From Desulfovibrio desulfuricans (GTDB lineage Bacteria; Desulfobacterota; Desulfovibrionia; Desulfovibrionales; Desulfovibrionaceae), in NCBI RefSeq assembly GCF_004801255.1, contig NZ_CP036295.1, positions 1,053,001 to 1,117,000 of the forward strand: a DNA stretch of 64,000 bases, written 5' to 3'. A program made the translations under genes and the position numbers. Positions 1 to 8,871 of this stretch are shown here, one piece after another. Within the stretch, counting starts at the first letter, position 1. Each line of letters begins with the position of its first letter. The notes below the pieces were generated by a model that worked only from the letters and a program-made list of their open reading frames with translations, was not told where the DNA came from and ran no database searches.

Positions 1-863
1 TCCATGGAGTCGAACGCCGACTGGTTAAGGCCGGTCTCACTGATGCTCAGGCCTTCGGTGCCGTCGCTGTCCAGGTCGGAGAACAGCTTGGAAGCCACGC
101 CGGTCGAACCGTTCTGGCTGGACGAAGTCGCCTGCCCCTGCGGCGGAGGCGGGGGCATCTGCCCGTTCATGATGGACGAAAGCAGTGTTTTGGCGTCAGG
201 TTCGTCGGACGAGCTTTGCGAGCTGGAATCGCCCTGCGACGCCTGAGCCGTGCTCTGCATGTTCTCACGCTGCTTCTTGAGCGCAGCGGCGAGCTCGTCG
301 CTTGAAACGGAGCCGTCCTGATCGGTGTCCATGGCGTCGAACACCGACTGGCCGAGGCCCGTTTCGTCCATGCTCAGACCTCCGCTGCCGTCACTGTCCA
401 GCGCGGAAAAGAGCTTGGACGCCAGACCCGCATGTTTGCGACCAGACTGGGATCCCTGCGCGCCGCCGGGCATTTGCCCGCTCATGATGGACGAAAGCAA
501 CCCCTGAGCGGCGGACAGCGTGGAGGATGAGTCTGTGGACGATGCATCCGTGGTCGCCGTACCTGTCGCCTGGCTCTGACCCAGCTGCATGTTGGTCAGC
601 ATGGCGTTGCGCTGGGTCTCGATGGCCTTTTGCAGCTCGGTCTGCGAAACGGATCCGTCGCCGTCTGTATCAATATTGTTGTAAAGATTGCTGCTCAGGC
701 CAGTTTCTGCGAGGCTCAGCGCGCCGTCCCCGTCAGAATCAAGATCCCCAAAAAGTTTGCCTGCCAGATCGTCCTGAGCTTGCGTGCCGCTGGAACTCTT
801 CATCTGCTCAAGCATCTTCTCCCAATATGATGAAGAAGATGATGATAACGCACTGACGCTCAT
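1..863 (-). CDS. EF-hand calcium-binding protein, 5' part (cut by window edge)
   Basis: The frame is open from ATG at 863 to the window edge (287 residues, no stop reached). GGGAG lies six bases before the ATG. Five EF-hand-like loops are visible: DLDSDGDGALSLAE (about residue 41), NIDTDGDGSVSQTE (64), ALDSDGSGGLSMDE (155), AMDTDQDGSVSSDE (178) and DLDSDGTEGLSISE (264), in pairs. Residues 121-200 and 226-287 are a tandem repeat, each beginning LLSSIM(S/N)GQMP and running through SKLFS-LDSDG to the second loop. Linkers are rich in Ser and Gln. There is no signal peptide or membrane segment. Calcium binding is expected from the family; the cellular role is unknown. The fifth loop has a Glu where Gly is usual (DGTEG), so it may bind weakly. 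Confidence 0.85.
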   Translation of the reverse strand, partial: MSVSALSSSSSSYWEKMLEQMKSSSGTQAQDDLAGKLFGDLDSDGDGALSLAETGLSSNLYNNIDTDGDGSVSQTELQKAIETQRNAMLTNMQLGQSQATGTATTDASSTDSSSTLSAAQGLLSSIMSGQMPGGAQGSQSGRKHAGLASKLFSALDSDGSGGLSMDETGLGQSVFDAMDTDQDGSVSSDELAAALKKQRENMQSTAQASQGDSSSQSSSDEPDAKTLLSSIMNGQMPPPPPQGQATSSSQNGSTGVASKLFSDLDSDGTEGLSISETGLNQSAFDSM

Positions 864-1085
864 AAATGTCTCCCAGTCCGTGAGGACATTGTCGGCAACG
901 CCTGCAATCCCCTGTGGGCGCAGCCGAATACGGTAAGCGCACCTCCATGTGTCGCGTATCAGCCTGGGAAAAGAATTCCCATGCCAGATCATGCAAGAAA
1001 TGTTCCTCAAGACATGAGGAAATTTGTGCCCTGTGCGGTGCAGGGCGCGGCGATGAGGGACAGCCTGGACGAGGTAGGGCAACAA

Positions 1086-1115
1086 AAAACGCCGCATCTC
1101 ATGACGCGGCGTTTT
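1086..1115 (-). terminator. Intrinsic terminator of the histidine phosphatase gene
   Basis: A perfect 10-bp inverted repeat (AAAACGCCGC / GCGGCGTTTT) with a 10-base loop ends in a T-run on the minus strand and follows the phosphatase stop codon by about 25 bases. It could work in both directions. Confidence 0.8.
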
Positions 1116-1138
1116 GCAAAAAAACAGCGGGCTTGCGG

Positions 1139-2578
1139 CTAACGGGCCGCTGTTGGCGTGGCGGGGCCTTCCGGCTTTGCAACGGCGGCTGTGGCGTTGT
1201 CCGACTCTGCCTCGGCGCGCAGACGCAGGGGGGGGACTTCCTGCTGCGCCAGCGGGGCATTGCGCAGGGCATCGCCAACGCGTTTGGAAAAACTGTTAAG
1301 GCTGAAGCGGGCTTCGCCCACAACTGGCGGCGCGGTAACCTGGGCCGGGGCAGCCCTGTGCGTTCTGGCCGGGTCGGTGAGCTGGGGGGCGACAAGCCCG
1401 CCAGCTGGCTGTTTTTGCTCTTCAAACGGCGCGTGCAGGGCCTCTGGCGTCTGGGCAAAAAAACGTACGCGCACTTCCTTGTGGTCGCCCTGTTCCCACA
1501 GTTCAAACAGCAGGGCGGAGCCTGGCGGGGTCGCGTCGTCGGGGTAGCCGGGCACTTGCCAGTGCACGCCCAGCAGGGCTCCCACATTGGCAAGGTTTGT
1601 GTCGTGCCCCACAAAAACCACCAACGATGCGGCATTGCAGCGCTGGTCTCTGTGCGAGCCCTCAAGGGCCGCCATCATTTCCGAAAGCAGCGATGCTCCC
1701 TTGAGGCGGGCCACCACCGAAGCGCGGTTTACCGTATTGAACACGTTTGTGTGTATGGGCAGCACCTCGCGTACCACGCGTGCGTCCACCTGTCCCCAGC
1801 CTGCGGAGGCGTCGGGCCACTGGGCGTATTCCAGCAAAAACACCTCGGCCAGACCCGATGCCGTGGCAAGCGCGCCGGAGAGCCCCGCGCCGCTGCCGTC
1901 GGCCTCGACGCTCACGGAGTTGGGCAGGTCGGAAAGCCCACATGAGGGAGGCAGATTGTACCGGGAGCACATTTCGGGGGCCAGCGGGGCGCTCAGATGC
2001 TGCAGATGCGTCAGGGCTGCGGCGTTGTCTTCGTGCAGCCGGTCGAGATCGCCCCCCGCGTTGTCCATGATGCTGGCGGCAACCGAGGCTGGGTCAAAGT
2101 GCTGCACGCCCGCCTGCACAGGGTGAAAAAGAGGGTCGGGCGTCTGGCCCGAAACCGCATAGCTCAGGCTTCCGTCAGGGCAAAGGCCATCCACCAGAGC
2201 CTTGGCCGTCGCCTTGGTCCGCTGATCCACATCGGCGCGCACAAATACCTTGCCTGGCGGCGGACAGGCCGCATCGGGCAAAAGACCCAGATTGAGCATA
2301 CTGCCGCGCATGTCTTCCCACATGGCGGTAACCAGCCGCGCCCCGCGCGGCGTAAGAAAGCCCCTCGGCACCGGCCACTGGGGCCAGTTGCGGGTGCTCC
2401 ACTGCGAAAGCGTGGCGGCAGATTGGGTCGGTGCGCGTACCCCGTGGCGGGTAAGGGCCACGATCTTGGTCAGGCGGGGCTGCTCGGCCCCCTGTTGCGC
2501 CGCATGGCCCTGAGCGGGCAACTGGCACAACAGAGCGCAGGCAAGGCAGACAATAATGAACCGTTGTGCAGTGCGCAT
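1139..2578 (-). CDS. Periplasmic histidine-type acid phosphatase
   Basis: 479 residues. A cleavable signal peptide covers roughly residues 1-26. The branch-2 histidine phosphatase signature RHGVRAP begins at residue 44 (nucleophilic His45), and the distal proton-donor motif GHDTN contains His325-Asp326. This is the AppA/Agp family of periplasmic phytases, acid phosphatases and glucose-1-phosphatases; the sequence does not fix the substrate. Residues from about 380 to the end are an Ala/Pro-rich tail beyond the usual catalytic core of about 400-430 residues. The start is supported by AAGGAGAA before the ATG. It is a single gene with its own terminator, next to the EF-hand gene on the same strand. 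Confidence 0.88.
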   Translation of the reverse strand: MRTAQRFIIVCLACALLCQLPAQGHAAQQGAEQPRLTKIVALTRHGVRAPTQSAATLSQWSTRNWPQWPVPRGFLTPRGARLVTAMWEDMRGSMLNLGLLPDAACPPPGKVFVRADVDQRTKATAKALVDGLCPDGSLSYAVSGQTPDPLFHPVQAGVQHFDPASVAASIMDNAGGDLDRLHEDNAAALTHLQHLSAPLAPEMCSRYNLPPSCGLSDLPNSVSVEADGSGAGLSGALATASGLAEVFLLEYAQWPDASAGWGQVDARVVREVLPIHTNVFNTVNRASVVARLKGASLLSEMMAALEGSHRDQRCNAASLVVFVGHDTNLANVGALLGVHWQVPGYPDDATPPGSALLFELWEQGDHKEVRVRFFAQTPEALHAPFEEQKQPAGGLVAPQLTDPARTHRAAPAQVTAPPVVGEARFSLNSFSKRVGDALRNAPLAQQEVPPLRLRAEAESDNATAAVAKPEGPATPTAAR

Positions 2579-2819
2579 GCGTTCTCCTTAATGGAGCTAT
2601 CATAGCTGCAAAGGCCCATGCGGGCAACGCCGTTTTGCTGGCAATGGAGGGTAAATGTGCTTGCGAGGGGCATTTTTTGCCCGCATTGAGGGCGTAACAG
2701 CTTGCGCAGCGCAAGGGTTGTTATTATGATTATTCTTTGCTTCAGAGTCTGGCGCTCTGCGGCAGGCCTGACTATTTCCGCTTCTGATCCCCCTGGCGGG
2801 ATGCTGAAGCATAATCCAG

Positions 2820-3383
2820 ATGCCGAGGCTAATGATGCCCATTGCAATTCCGCGCGTAGGCGTTGAAGAAAAGCCGCTTGTTCAGGATGTGCGGGTTGAC
2901 AACCTGTCATCCCTGATCATACGTCCCGCCACGGTGCGCGACGTACACGGCATGTCGGCGCTCATAAACCACTACGCGTCTTCAAACGTGATGCTGGCGC
3001 GGGGGCCGCAGTATCTCTATCAGCATATTCAGGACTACATGGTCGCCACGGCCCCCTCGTCCGACGGCAGTCTGGATGTGGTGGTGGCCTGCGGCGCGGT
3101 GCATGTGCTGTGGGAAGATCTTGCGGAGATCCGTTCTGTGGCTGTTCACCCCGCGTGTCAGGCGCAGGGCTTTGGCAAAAAGCTGGTGGCCGCGCTGGTG
3201 GACAGATGCCGCAACCTCGGTCTGCCGAGAGTTTTTGCCTTTACGCTGGCCGCGCCGTTTTTTGCCCGTTGCGGTTTCAGCGAGTTCAACAGGGACGACA
3301 TGCCCGCCATAGTGTGGGTTGAATGTAGTAAGTGCCCCAAGTTTTACTGCTGCGACGAAATTGGAATGATACTTGGTTTATAG
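2820..3383 (+). CDS. GNAT acetyltransferase, short ArgA-like (N-acetylglutamate synthase type)
   Basis: 187 residues, single GNAT domain starting at [10 protein letters not shown] (about residue 32). The acetyl-CoA loop is seen in [15 protein letters not shown] (about residue 105). The C-terminus has the WVEC-x2-CPKF-x2-CDE motif common in stand-alone bacterial ArgA-type N-acetylglutamate synthases. Location directly upstream of argF supports a role in arginine synthesis (N-acetylation of glutamate). The start is uncertain: ATG codons at 2820, 2832 and 2835 have no clear Shine-Dalgarno sequence. It might be a different amino-acid N-acetyltransferase. Confidence 0.78.
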   Translation: MPRLMMPIAIPRVGVEEKPLVQDVRVDNLSSLIIRPATVRDVHGMSALINHYASSNVMLARGPQYLYQHIQDYMVATAPSSDGSLDVVVACGAVHVLWEDLAEIRSVAVHPACQAQGFGKKLVAALVDRCRNLGLPRVFAFTLAAPFFARCGFSEFNRDDMPAIVWVECSKCPKFYCCDEIGMILGL

Positions 3384-3442
3384 TTTACATCCTGCGGCCA
3401 TCCGCAGGGGTGCACACTGTCTGCAAAGGGTGGGAATGCGTC

Positions 3443-4465
3443 ATGAGCAACAGACTGTATCAACGGGATTTTTTGAAAGAAACCGACTTCACGCCTGAAG
3501 AACTCACCTATCTGCTGGATCTGGCCGCCCAGCTCAAGCAGGCCAAAAAAACACGTCGCGAGCCAAAGTTTTTGGCCGATAAAAATATTGTCATCCTTTT
3601 TGAAAAGGATTCCACGCGTACCCGTTGCTCTTTTGAAGTCGCGGCTTATGACCAGGGCGCACGCGTCACCTATCTTGGCCCCTCGGGCTCGCAGATGGGC
3701 AAAAAGGAATCGCTGCCCGACACGGCTCGCGTTCTTGCCCGTTTTTATGACGGCATTGAATATCGCGGCTTTGAACAGACAAGGGTAGAGGCGCTGGCAA
3801 AACACGCCGACGTGCCGGTATGGAACGGGCTTACCAACGAGTGGCACCCCACGCAGTTTCTGGCCGACATGCTGACCATGCGCGAGTGCTGCAATAAGCC
3901 TTTAAACGGACAAACACTGGCATATCTTGGTGATGCGCGTTATAATATGGGCAACTCCCTGATGGTCGGGTCGGCCTTGCTGGGTATCGACTTCCGTTCT
4001 GTAGCGCCCAAGGCTCTGTGGACGTCGGACGAAATTTTTGCAATGGCGACCCGCATTGCCAAAAGCACCGGGGCGCGCATTACGCGTACTGAAAACGTGC
4101 ACGAAGGCGTTAACGGCTGCGATTTTCTCTCTACCGATGTTTGGGTGTCCATGGGCGAGCCTGATGCTGTATGGAAAGAGCGCATAGAGTTGTTGACGCC
4201 GTACCGTGTGGACGCGGCAACCATGGAAATGACGGGCAATGCCGAATGCAAGTTTTTGCATTGTCTGCCCAGCTTCCATAACCGCGATACCGCAGTGGGC
4301 GAAGACATCTATCAGCGCTTCGGCATTGAATGCATGGAAGTGAGCGATGAAGTCTTTGAATCGCCCCGCAACATGGCTTTTGAAGAGGCGGAAAACCGCC
4401 TGCACACCATCAAGGCTGTCATGGTCGCCACCATGGCCGAAGCCCCACTGGTGTTCGACGCCTGA
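3443..4465 (+). CDS. argF: Ornithine carbamoyltransferase
   Basis: 340 residues. ArgF makes citrulline from ornithine and carbamoyl phosphate in the arginine pathway. The carbamoyl-phosphate motif STRTRCSFE (about residue 57), the HPTQ motif and the ornithine-site motif FLHCLPSFH are all present and intact. Length is as usual for the family (about 330-340). The start at 3443 ([10 protein letters not shown]) is preferred because it matches the family N-terminus and has a GGTGGGAA stretch upstream; the frame is open further upstream but would overlap the acetyltransferase gene. The 59-base gap to that gene suggests co-transcription. Confidence 0.96.
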   Translation: MSNRLYQRDFLKETDFTPEELTYLLDLAAQLKQAKKTRREPKFLADKNIVILFEKDSTRTRCSFEVAAYDQGARVTYLGPSGSQMGKKESLPDTARVLARFYDGIEYRGFEQTRVEALAKHADVPVWNGLTNEWHPTQFLADMLTMRECCNKPLNGQTLAYLGDARYNMGNSLMVGSALLGIDFRSVAPKALWTSDEIFAMATRIAKSTGARITRTENVHEGVNGCDFLSTDVWVSMGEPDAVWKERIELLTPYRVDAATMEMTGNAECKFLHCLPSFHNRDTAVGEDIYQRFGIECMEVSDEVFESPRNMAFEEAENRLHTIKAVMVATMAEAPLVFDA

Positions 4466-4488
4466 ACCGTATCGCGCCCGGCGTGATG

Positions 4489-4509
4489 CGGGGGTAGTTG
4501 CCCCCGTTT
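4489..4509 (+). terminator. Small hairpin after argF
   Basis: CGGGGG / CCCCCG, a 6-bp stem with a 6-base loop, is followed by only three T. It lies 24 bases after the argF stop. It is weak alone and sits in front of a stronger hairpin. Confidence 0.4.
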
Positions 4510-4531
4510 GCGCTGTAGACGGCAATTTGTT

Positions 4532-4598
4532 GCAAGCGTCCCAGCCGCGCAACGCGCATTTTTTGCGCATGTGCGAGGCAGGGACGCTTGCTTTTTTT
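4532..4598 (+). terminator. Intrinsic terminator of the argF unit
   Basis: An 11-bp perfect stem (GCAAGCGTCCC at 4532 / GGGACGCTTGC at 4581) is followed by seven T. The loop holds a second small stem (GCGCA / TGCGC), giving a branched structure. It separates argF from the ech operon. Confidence 0.85.
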
Positions 4599-4812
4599 GC
4601 GCCCTGCGCTTTAATCTTTCGTCATTTGACCGCCTTTTTGTCGTATCTGCGCGTTTGGGGATGCGGTTTTTTTGGGGGGGGAAGGGCAGACAGCGGCGTT
4701 TGCGGTTTACGCCCGCAACGGGTGCAGAATTGCGCCGTCAGGGCAGATTTTGTACGACCCGATATTTTGGGACGTAAATCACGGGGATAAAATAAGAGTA
4801 ATTAAGTATGTA

Positions 4813-4827
4813 TTGTTCATCGAACAA
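4813..4827. promoter_or_regulatory. Candidate operator upstream of the ech operon
   Basis: TTGTTC-ATC-GAACAA is a perfect inverted repeat with 6-bp arms, about 165 bases before echA in otherwise plain AT-rich DNA. The symmetry is seen directly; that a regulator binds is inference. Confidence 0.4.
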
Positions 4828-4990
4828 ACAGTGTGGCAATTTTTTTCAAATATGTTGACGCAAGAATGCGCATAGCTTAACTCTAAAAGAAAGAAAATGG
4901 ACAAAGTATGTAAGGAGGTTTGTGATTTTTTTATGTTGTGAGGAAGTTATCTAGAGTGAAGTTTTTCACAACTCGCAATGTAGTGGGGCA

Positions 4991-6952
4991 ATGAAGATGA
5001 GTACACTTGTTTTTTGCTGTGTAGCACTGCCGTTCATTATGGGGCTTGTGCTCTATTTCACGCAAAGCGGCAGCACGCGCAAACTGATAGTGCCTGCGGC
5101 GATTACGATCATGGCAGTGGCAGCCGTGACCCTGGGCGCTAACGGCGCTTTCAGACTTGAGGTCGGTTCTATCCTTGGTCTTTCGGCCGATACGGTGTTC
5201 AGCGTGCTGGATCTGCTGCTGCTGGTCTACATTCTGGGCATAGGCTGGAAACTGGGCAGCCGCCTGATTATGGGTATGACCCTGCTGCAGCTGGTAGGCT
5301 TGCTTTACCTTAAATTTGTGCTCCCCGGGCATGAAGTGCCCATCACCGCTTTTGTGGCGGACGGTCTTTCGCTTATCATGGTCATCATCATCACTGTGGT
5401 GGGCGGTCTTATTACAATTTACGGTATGGGCTATATGGACCTGCACGAGGAGCACCTGCACCTGCGTGTGTCGCGTCAGCCCCGGTTTTTTGCCATCATT
5501 TTCTGCTTCCTGGGAGCCATGAACGGCCTGGTGCTCTGCAACAACCTTTCCTGGATGTTTCTCTTCTGGGAAATTACAACCTTGTGCTCATTCATGCTCA
5601 TAGGGCATGACCAGACAGACGAGTCAAAAGCCAACGCGCAACGCGCATTGTGGATGAACGTGCTGGGCGGTCTGGCCTTTGTGTCGGCCATGCTCTTTAT
5701 CCAGAAGAGCCTCGGCACGCTTTCGACCGAGCTTGTGCTGCAAAAAATGACCTCGCTTGACGTAAAGAACACGGCCATTTTGCTGCCCTTTGCGTTTTTC
5801 TGTCTGGCGGCATTTACCAAGTCGGCGCAGGTTCCCTTCGAGAGCTGGCTGTGCGGGGCCATGGTCGCGCCTACGCCGGTCTCCGCGCTGCTGCACTCGG
5901 CTACCATGGTGAAAGCGGGAACCTACCTCCTGTTGCGCATGGCCCCCGCATTCGCGGGAACCACCATGTCGACCATCGTGGCCCTGTTTGGCGCTTTTAC
6001 CTTTGTGGCCACCTGTATTCTTGCGGTCAGCCAGAGTAACGCCAAAAAAGTGCTGGCGTATTCAACCATCGCAAACCTCGGCCTCATCATCGCATGCGTG
6101 GGCATTAACACGGCGGCCTCAATGATGGCGGCGACAACCATCATCATTTACCACTCCGTGTCCAAGGGCCTGCTGTTCATGTGCGTGGGCGCCATTGAGC
6201 AGCGCATCGGCTCGCGCGATATCGAAGACATGCGCGGTCTGTACGGCAAGATGCCCCGCACGGCCATCATTACCGTGATCGGCATTTTTACCATGATGCT
6301 GCCGCCCTTTGGCATGCTGATCGGCAAGTGGATGGCCATCGAGGCTATTGCCCGCGCCACCCAGGCCATGACGCCCATCGTCTTTTTTGTGGCTTTGGGG
6401 TCTGCCTTTACGGTGCTGTTCTGGGCTCGCTGGGCCGGCGTGCTGGTTTCTTCTTCCAAGATGCACGAACACCCCACCTACGGGCATCCCAAGCCTTCGG
6501 TCATGTTTGCCCTGCGCTCGCTGTGCGGGCTTGCGGTGGTGTTTTCGTTCATCTCGCCCCTGGTGCTGAAGACCTTTGTTGAACCCTCGGTATCAGGCGT
6601 GTATGCTCGCTTTAACATGCAGACCGAAGGGTTTATCCCTGGTGCTACACTTACCGGGGCAGAAGGCTACGCGTGGATCTACTTCCTGTTCCTTCTGCTT
6701 GGTCTGGGCGTATGGTATGCGTGGCGCGTGGCCCGTCGGGTTCCCGAATCCTCCCATGCGCAGCCTTATTTTTCGGGGTTGACGGAGGTCAAGGACGGAG
6801 TGGTCGGCTTCAGGGGCCCCATGAATGTCTTTGAACCTGTGCGAGTGTCCAACTTCTATCTCAGCCAGTACTTTGGCGAGAGCAAGATTACGCGGGCCAT
6901 CGATATCATTTCCACCGCATTCCTGGTCGTACTGGTAGGAGGTCTGCTGTAA
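4991..6952 (+). CDS. echA: Ech hydrogenase membrane subunit EchA (NuoL/MrpA-like antiporter subunit)
   Basis: 653 residues, hydrophobic throughout, about 15-16 membrane segments. The proton-translocating antiporter core common to NuoL/M/N, Mrp and EchA/HycC proteins is clear: a conserved Glu in FLFWEITTLCSFMLIG, Lys in AAFTKSAQVPFESWL and the following HSATMVKAGTYLL, and a Lys/His-rich second half (VLAYSTIANLGLI). It is expected to move ions across the inner membrane, driven by ferredoxin:H+ chemistry of the peripheral arm. First of six genes; its stop overlaps the echB start at 6952. ATG at 4997 is an alternative start. Confidence 0.93.
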   Translation: MKMSTLVFCCVALPFIMGLVLYFTQSGSTRKLIVPAAITIMAVAAVTLGANGAFRLEVGSILGLSADTVFSVLDLLLLVYILGIGWKLGSRLIMGMTLLQLVGLLYLKFVLPGHEVPITAFVADGLSLIMVIIITVVGGLITIYGMGYMDLHEEHLHLRVSRQPRFFAIIFCFLGAMNGLVLCNNLSWMFLFWEITTLCSFMLIGHDQTDESKANAQRALWMNVLGGLAFVSAMLFIQKSLGTLSTELVLQKMTSLDVKNTAILLPFAFFCLAAFTKSAQVPFESWLCGAMVAPTPVSALLHSATMVKAGTYLLLRMAPAFAGTTMSTIVALFGAFTFVATCILAVSQSNAKKVLAYSTIANLGLIIACVGINTAASMMAATTIIIYHSVSKGLLFMCVGAIEQRIGSRDIEDMRGLYGKMPRTAIITVIGIFTMMLPPFGMLIGKWMAIEAIARATQAMTPIVFFVALGSAFTVLFWARWAGVLVSSSKMHEHPTYGHPKPSVMFALRSLCGLAVVFSFISPLVLKTFVEPSVSGVYARFNMQTEGFIPGATLTGAEGYAWIYFLFLLLGLGVWYAWRVARRVPESSHAQPYFSGLTEVKDGVVGFRGPMNVFEPVRVSNFYLSQYFGESKITRAIDIISTAFLVVLVGGLL

Positions 6953-7803
6953 TGCTCACCATCTTCAGCGCAATCGGCGGGTTGATTCTGTCGCCCCTGG
7001 TGGGCGGGCTGCTTACCGGGTTTGATCGCCGCATCACGGCGAGGCTTCAGTCGCGTATTGGGCCGCCCCTGCTCCAGCCTTTTTACGACATCCTTAAACT
7101 GCTGGGCAAACAGCCTCTGGTAACCAATGCCTGGCTGGTGTTCAGCGCTTATGTAACGCTTATTTCATCGGCGCTCTCCCTGCTGCTCTTCTTTATGGGC
7201 GGGGACCTGCTGCTGCTGTTCTTTGTGCTCACCGTGGGCGCTGTGTTTCAGGTCGTGGGCGCGGTGTGCGTGCCCTCGCCCTACAGCAACGTGGGCGCGC
7301 AGCGCGAGCTGCTGCTCATGCTGGCCTACGAGCCCATTCTGATTCTGGTGTTTGTGGGCTTTGCCATGTGCACGGGGTCGTTTTCCATTGCTGCGGTGTT
7401 TCAGCTTGATCAGCCCCTGCTGCTCAGGATGCCGCTGCTCTTCCTGGCCCTGGGCTACGCACTGACCATCAAGCTGCGCAAGTCGCCCTTTGATATCGCT
7501 GCCAGCCACCACGGTCACCAGGAACTGGTGCGCGGCGTGCAGACCGAATACTCCGGCCCGTACCTTGCGCTTATTGAAATCGCCCACTGGCTTGACCTGG
7601 TGCTTATCCTTGGTCTGTGCGCCATGTTCTGGCACACCAGCGTTGTGGGAATGGCCGTTCTGGTGGGCGCCTCGCTGTTCACGGAAATTCTTATCGACAA
7701 CATCACCGCCCGTTTGACCTGGCAGTGGATGGTGCAAAAGAAGTCCCTGTTGCTCGGCATGGGCCTGGCCCTGGTTAATCTTTTATGGCTGTACGTGGCG
7801 TAA
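6952..7803 (+). CDS. echB: Ech hydrogenase membrane subunit EchB (NuoH-like)
   Basis: 283 residues, about 8 membrane segments. Members of this NuoH/EchB/HycD family anchor the hydrogenase arm to the membrane and line the entry to the quinone-like cavity. The typical sequence GFDRRITARLQSRIGPPLLQPFYD near residue 23-46 and the acidic loop RKSPFDIAASHH...QELVRGVQTEYSG (about residue 177-200) are present. The start codon overlaps the echA stop by one base, and echC follows after 12 bases with an AAGGAGG Shine-Dalgarno sequence, so translation is probably coupled. Confidence 0.93.
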   Translation: MLTIFSAIGGLILSPLVGGLLTGFDRRITARLQSRIGPPLLQPFYDILKLLGKQPLVTNAWLVFSAYVTLISSALSLLLFFMGGDLLLLFFVLTVGAVFQVVGAVCVPSPYSNVGAQRELLLMLAYEPILILVFVGFAMCTGSFSIAAVFQLDQPLLLRMPLLFLALGYALTIKLRKSPFDIAASHHGHQELVRGVQTEYSGPYLALIEIAHWLDLVLILGLCAMFWHTSVVGMAVLVGASLFTEILIDNITARLTWQWMVQKKSLLLGMGLALVNLLWLYVA

Positions 7804-7815
7804 GGAGGCCGGAAT

Positions 7816-8376
7816 ATGGGTTTCGTCGACAATATGATCAAGCGGAGTCGCCTGAAGTCTCCGTGGATAGTTCATTTTGACTGCGGTTCCTGCAACGGCT
7901 GCGACATCGAGGTGCTGGCCTGTCTGACGCCCATGTATGACGTAGAGCGTTTCGGGGTAGTCAACGCGGGCAACCCCAAGCACGCGGATGTGCTGCTGGT
8001 CACCGGCACGGTGAACCATCGCAACCAGCATGTGCTCAAGCAGATATACGAGCAGATGCCCTCGCCCAAGGCTGTGGTGTCCATAGGCGCATGCAACCTT
8101 TCCGGCGGCGTGTTCAAGGATACCTACAACGTGCTGAACGGTGCGTACAACATCATCCCTGTGGATGTGTTTGTACCCGGCTGCCCGCCCAAGCCCGAGG
8201 CCATCATTGATGGCGTGGTGCAGGCGCTTGGCGTGCTCAAGGCCAAAATGGGCCTTGGCCCCGTGCCCGAGCCCACCTTTATGCCGGGCGACGAGGACGG
8301 CACTCCCGACATGACGCCGCAGGCGGAGTCCGCGCCGGAAGAAGCCCCCGAAAAGCCACTGCAAAACGCGGGTTAA
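7816..8376 (+). CDS. echC: Ech hydrogenase small subunit EchC (NuoB-like)
   Basis: 186 residues. The NuoB/hydrogenase small-subunit fold ligates one proximal [4Fe-4S] cluster that takes electrons to or from the NiFe site. Candidate ligands are Cys26 and Cys29 in CGSCNGCDIE, Cys in GACNLSGG (about 93) and in VPGCPPKPE (about 122). The last 40 residues are acidic and Ala/Pro-rich and lie outside the conserved domain. A Shine-Dalgarno sequence AAGGAGG precedes the ATG. It is the third gene of the operon. Confidence 0.93.
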   Translation: MGFVDNMIKRSRLKSPWIVHFDCGSCNGCDIEVLACLTPMYDVERFGVVNAGNPKHADVLLVTGTVNHRNQHVLKQIYEQMPSPKAVVSIGACNLSGGVFKDTYNVLNGAYNIIPVDVFVPGCPPKPEAIIDGVVQALGVLKAKMGLGPVPEPTFMPGDEDGTPDMTPQAESAPEEAPEKPLQNAG

Positions 8377-8394
8377 CCCGGAAAGGATAGAGCC

Positions 8395-8871
8395 ATGTTT
8401 TTTGAAGCCAAGGAAGTGACGCCGCAAACGCTGCTTTCAGAAGTGCAGCAGCTGGCCAACGCCAAATACCGTTTTGTGACCATGTCGCAGACCGTCATGG
8501 ACGAAAATACGCTGCGGCTTTTCTACCATTTTGACGTAAACCTCACCATGTCCGATCTGCGCCACAACGCAGAGCTGTGCGTGTGGGAACCCACGGACGC
8601 AAAGGGTATGGTGCACCTGCGCATGGATGTGAACAAAAACGAGCGCATCCCCAGCATCACGCCCATTTACTTCTGCGCCGTGCTCGTCGAGAACGAAACG
8701 CAGGACCAGTTTGGCGTGCGCTTTGCGGATCTGCCCCTCGATTACGAGGGGGCCATGTACCTGGAGGGCGAGGTTACCCACGCGCCGTACTTTACCATGA
8801 CCACGGTCAGGCGGCCCGCCGCCAAGGCCGAGGCCGCCAAGGATGACACGGCCAAAGGAGAGAAGGCATGA
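8395..8871 (+). CDS. echD: Ech hydrogenase subunit EchD (NuoC-like)
   Basis: 158 residues. It matches the 30-kDa NuoC-type subunit that in Ech-type enzymes is a small, cluster-free structural protein of the peripheral arm. The family-like stretch is VNKNERIPSITPIYFCA followed by ENETQDQFGV (about residues 80-110), the equivalent of the NuoC signature around the conserved W/F and E. The tail (PAAKAEAAKDDTAKGEKA) is Ala/Lys-rich, like the tails of EchC and EchF. Its stop overlaps the echE start by four bases (ATGA). Confidence 0.9.
   Translation: MFFEAKEVTPQTLLSEVQQLANAKYRFVTMSQTVMDENTLRLFYHFDVNLTMSDLRHNAELCVWEPTDAKGMVHLRMDVNKNERIPSITPIYFCAVLVENETQDQFGVRFADLPLDYEGAMYLEGEVTHAPYFTMTTVRRPAAKAEAAKDDTAKGEKA

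Larger units (their letters stand above)
4466..4990. other. argF-ech intergenic region: terminators plus ech control region
   Basis: No gene is convincing here. It holds the argF terminators (4489-4598), then AT-rich DNA with a perfect 15-bp palindrome at 4813-4827 (TTGTTC-ATC-GAACAA), a TTGACG box at 4855 and a strong Shine-Dalgarno-like AAGGAGG at 4912-4918 that precedes no long reading frame. Confidence 0.6.

Noticed and set aside
914-1945. Long plus-strand frame of about 340 codons opposite the phosphatase gene
   Set aside because: It lies mostly antisense to a clear enzyme gene in GC-rich DNA; no motif, no start signal.
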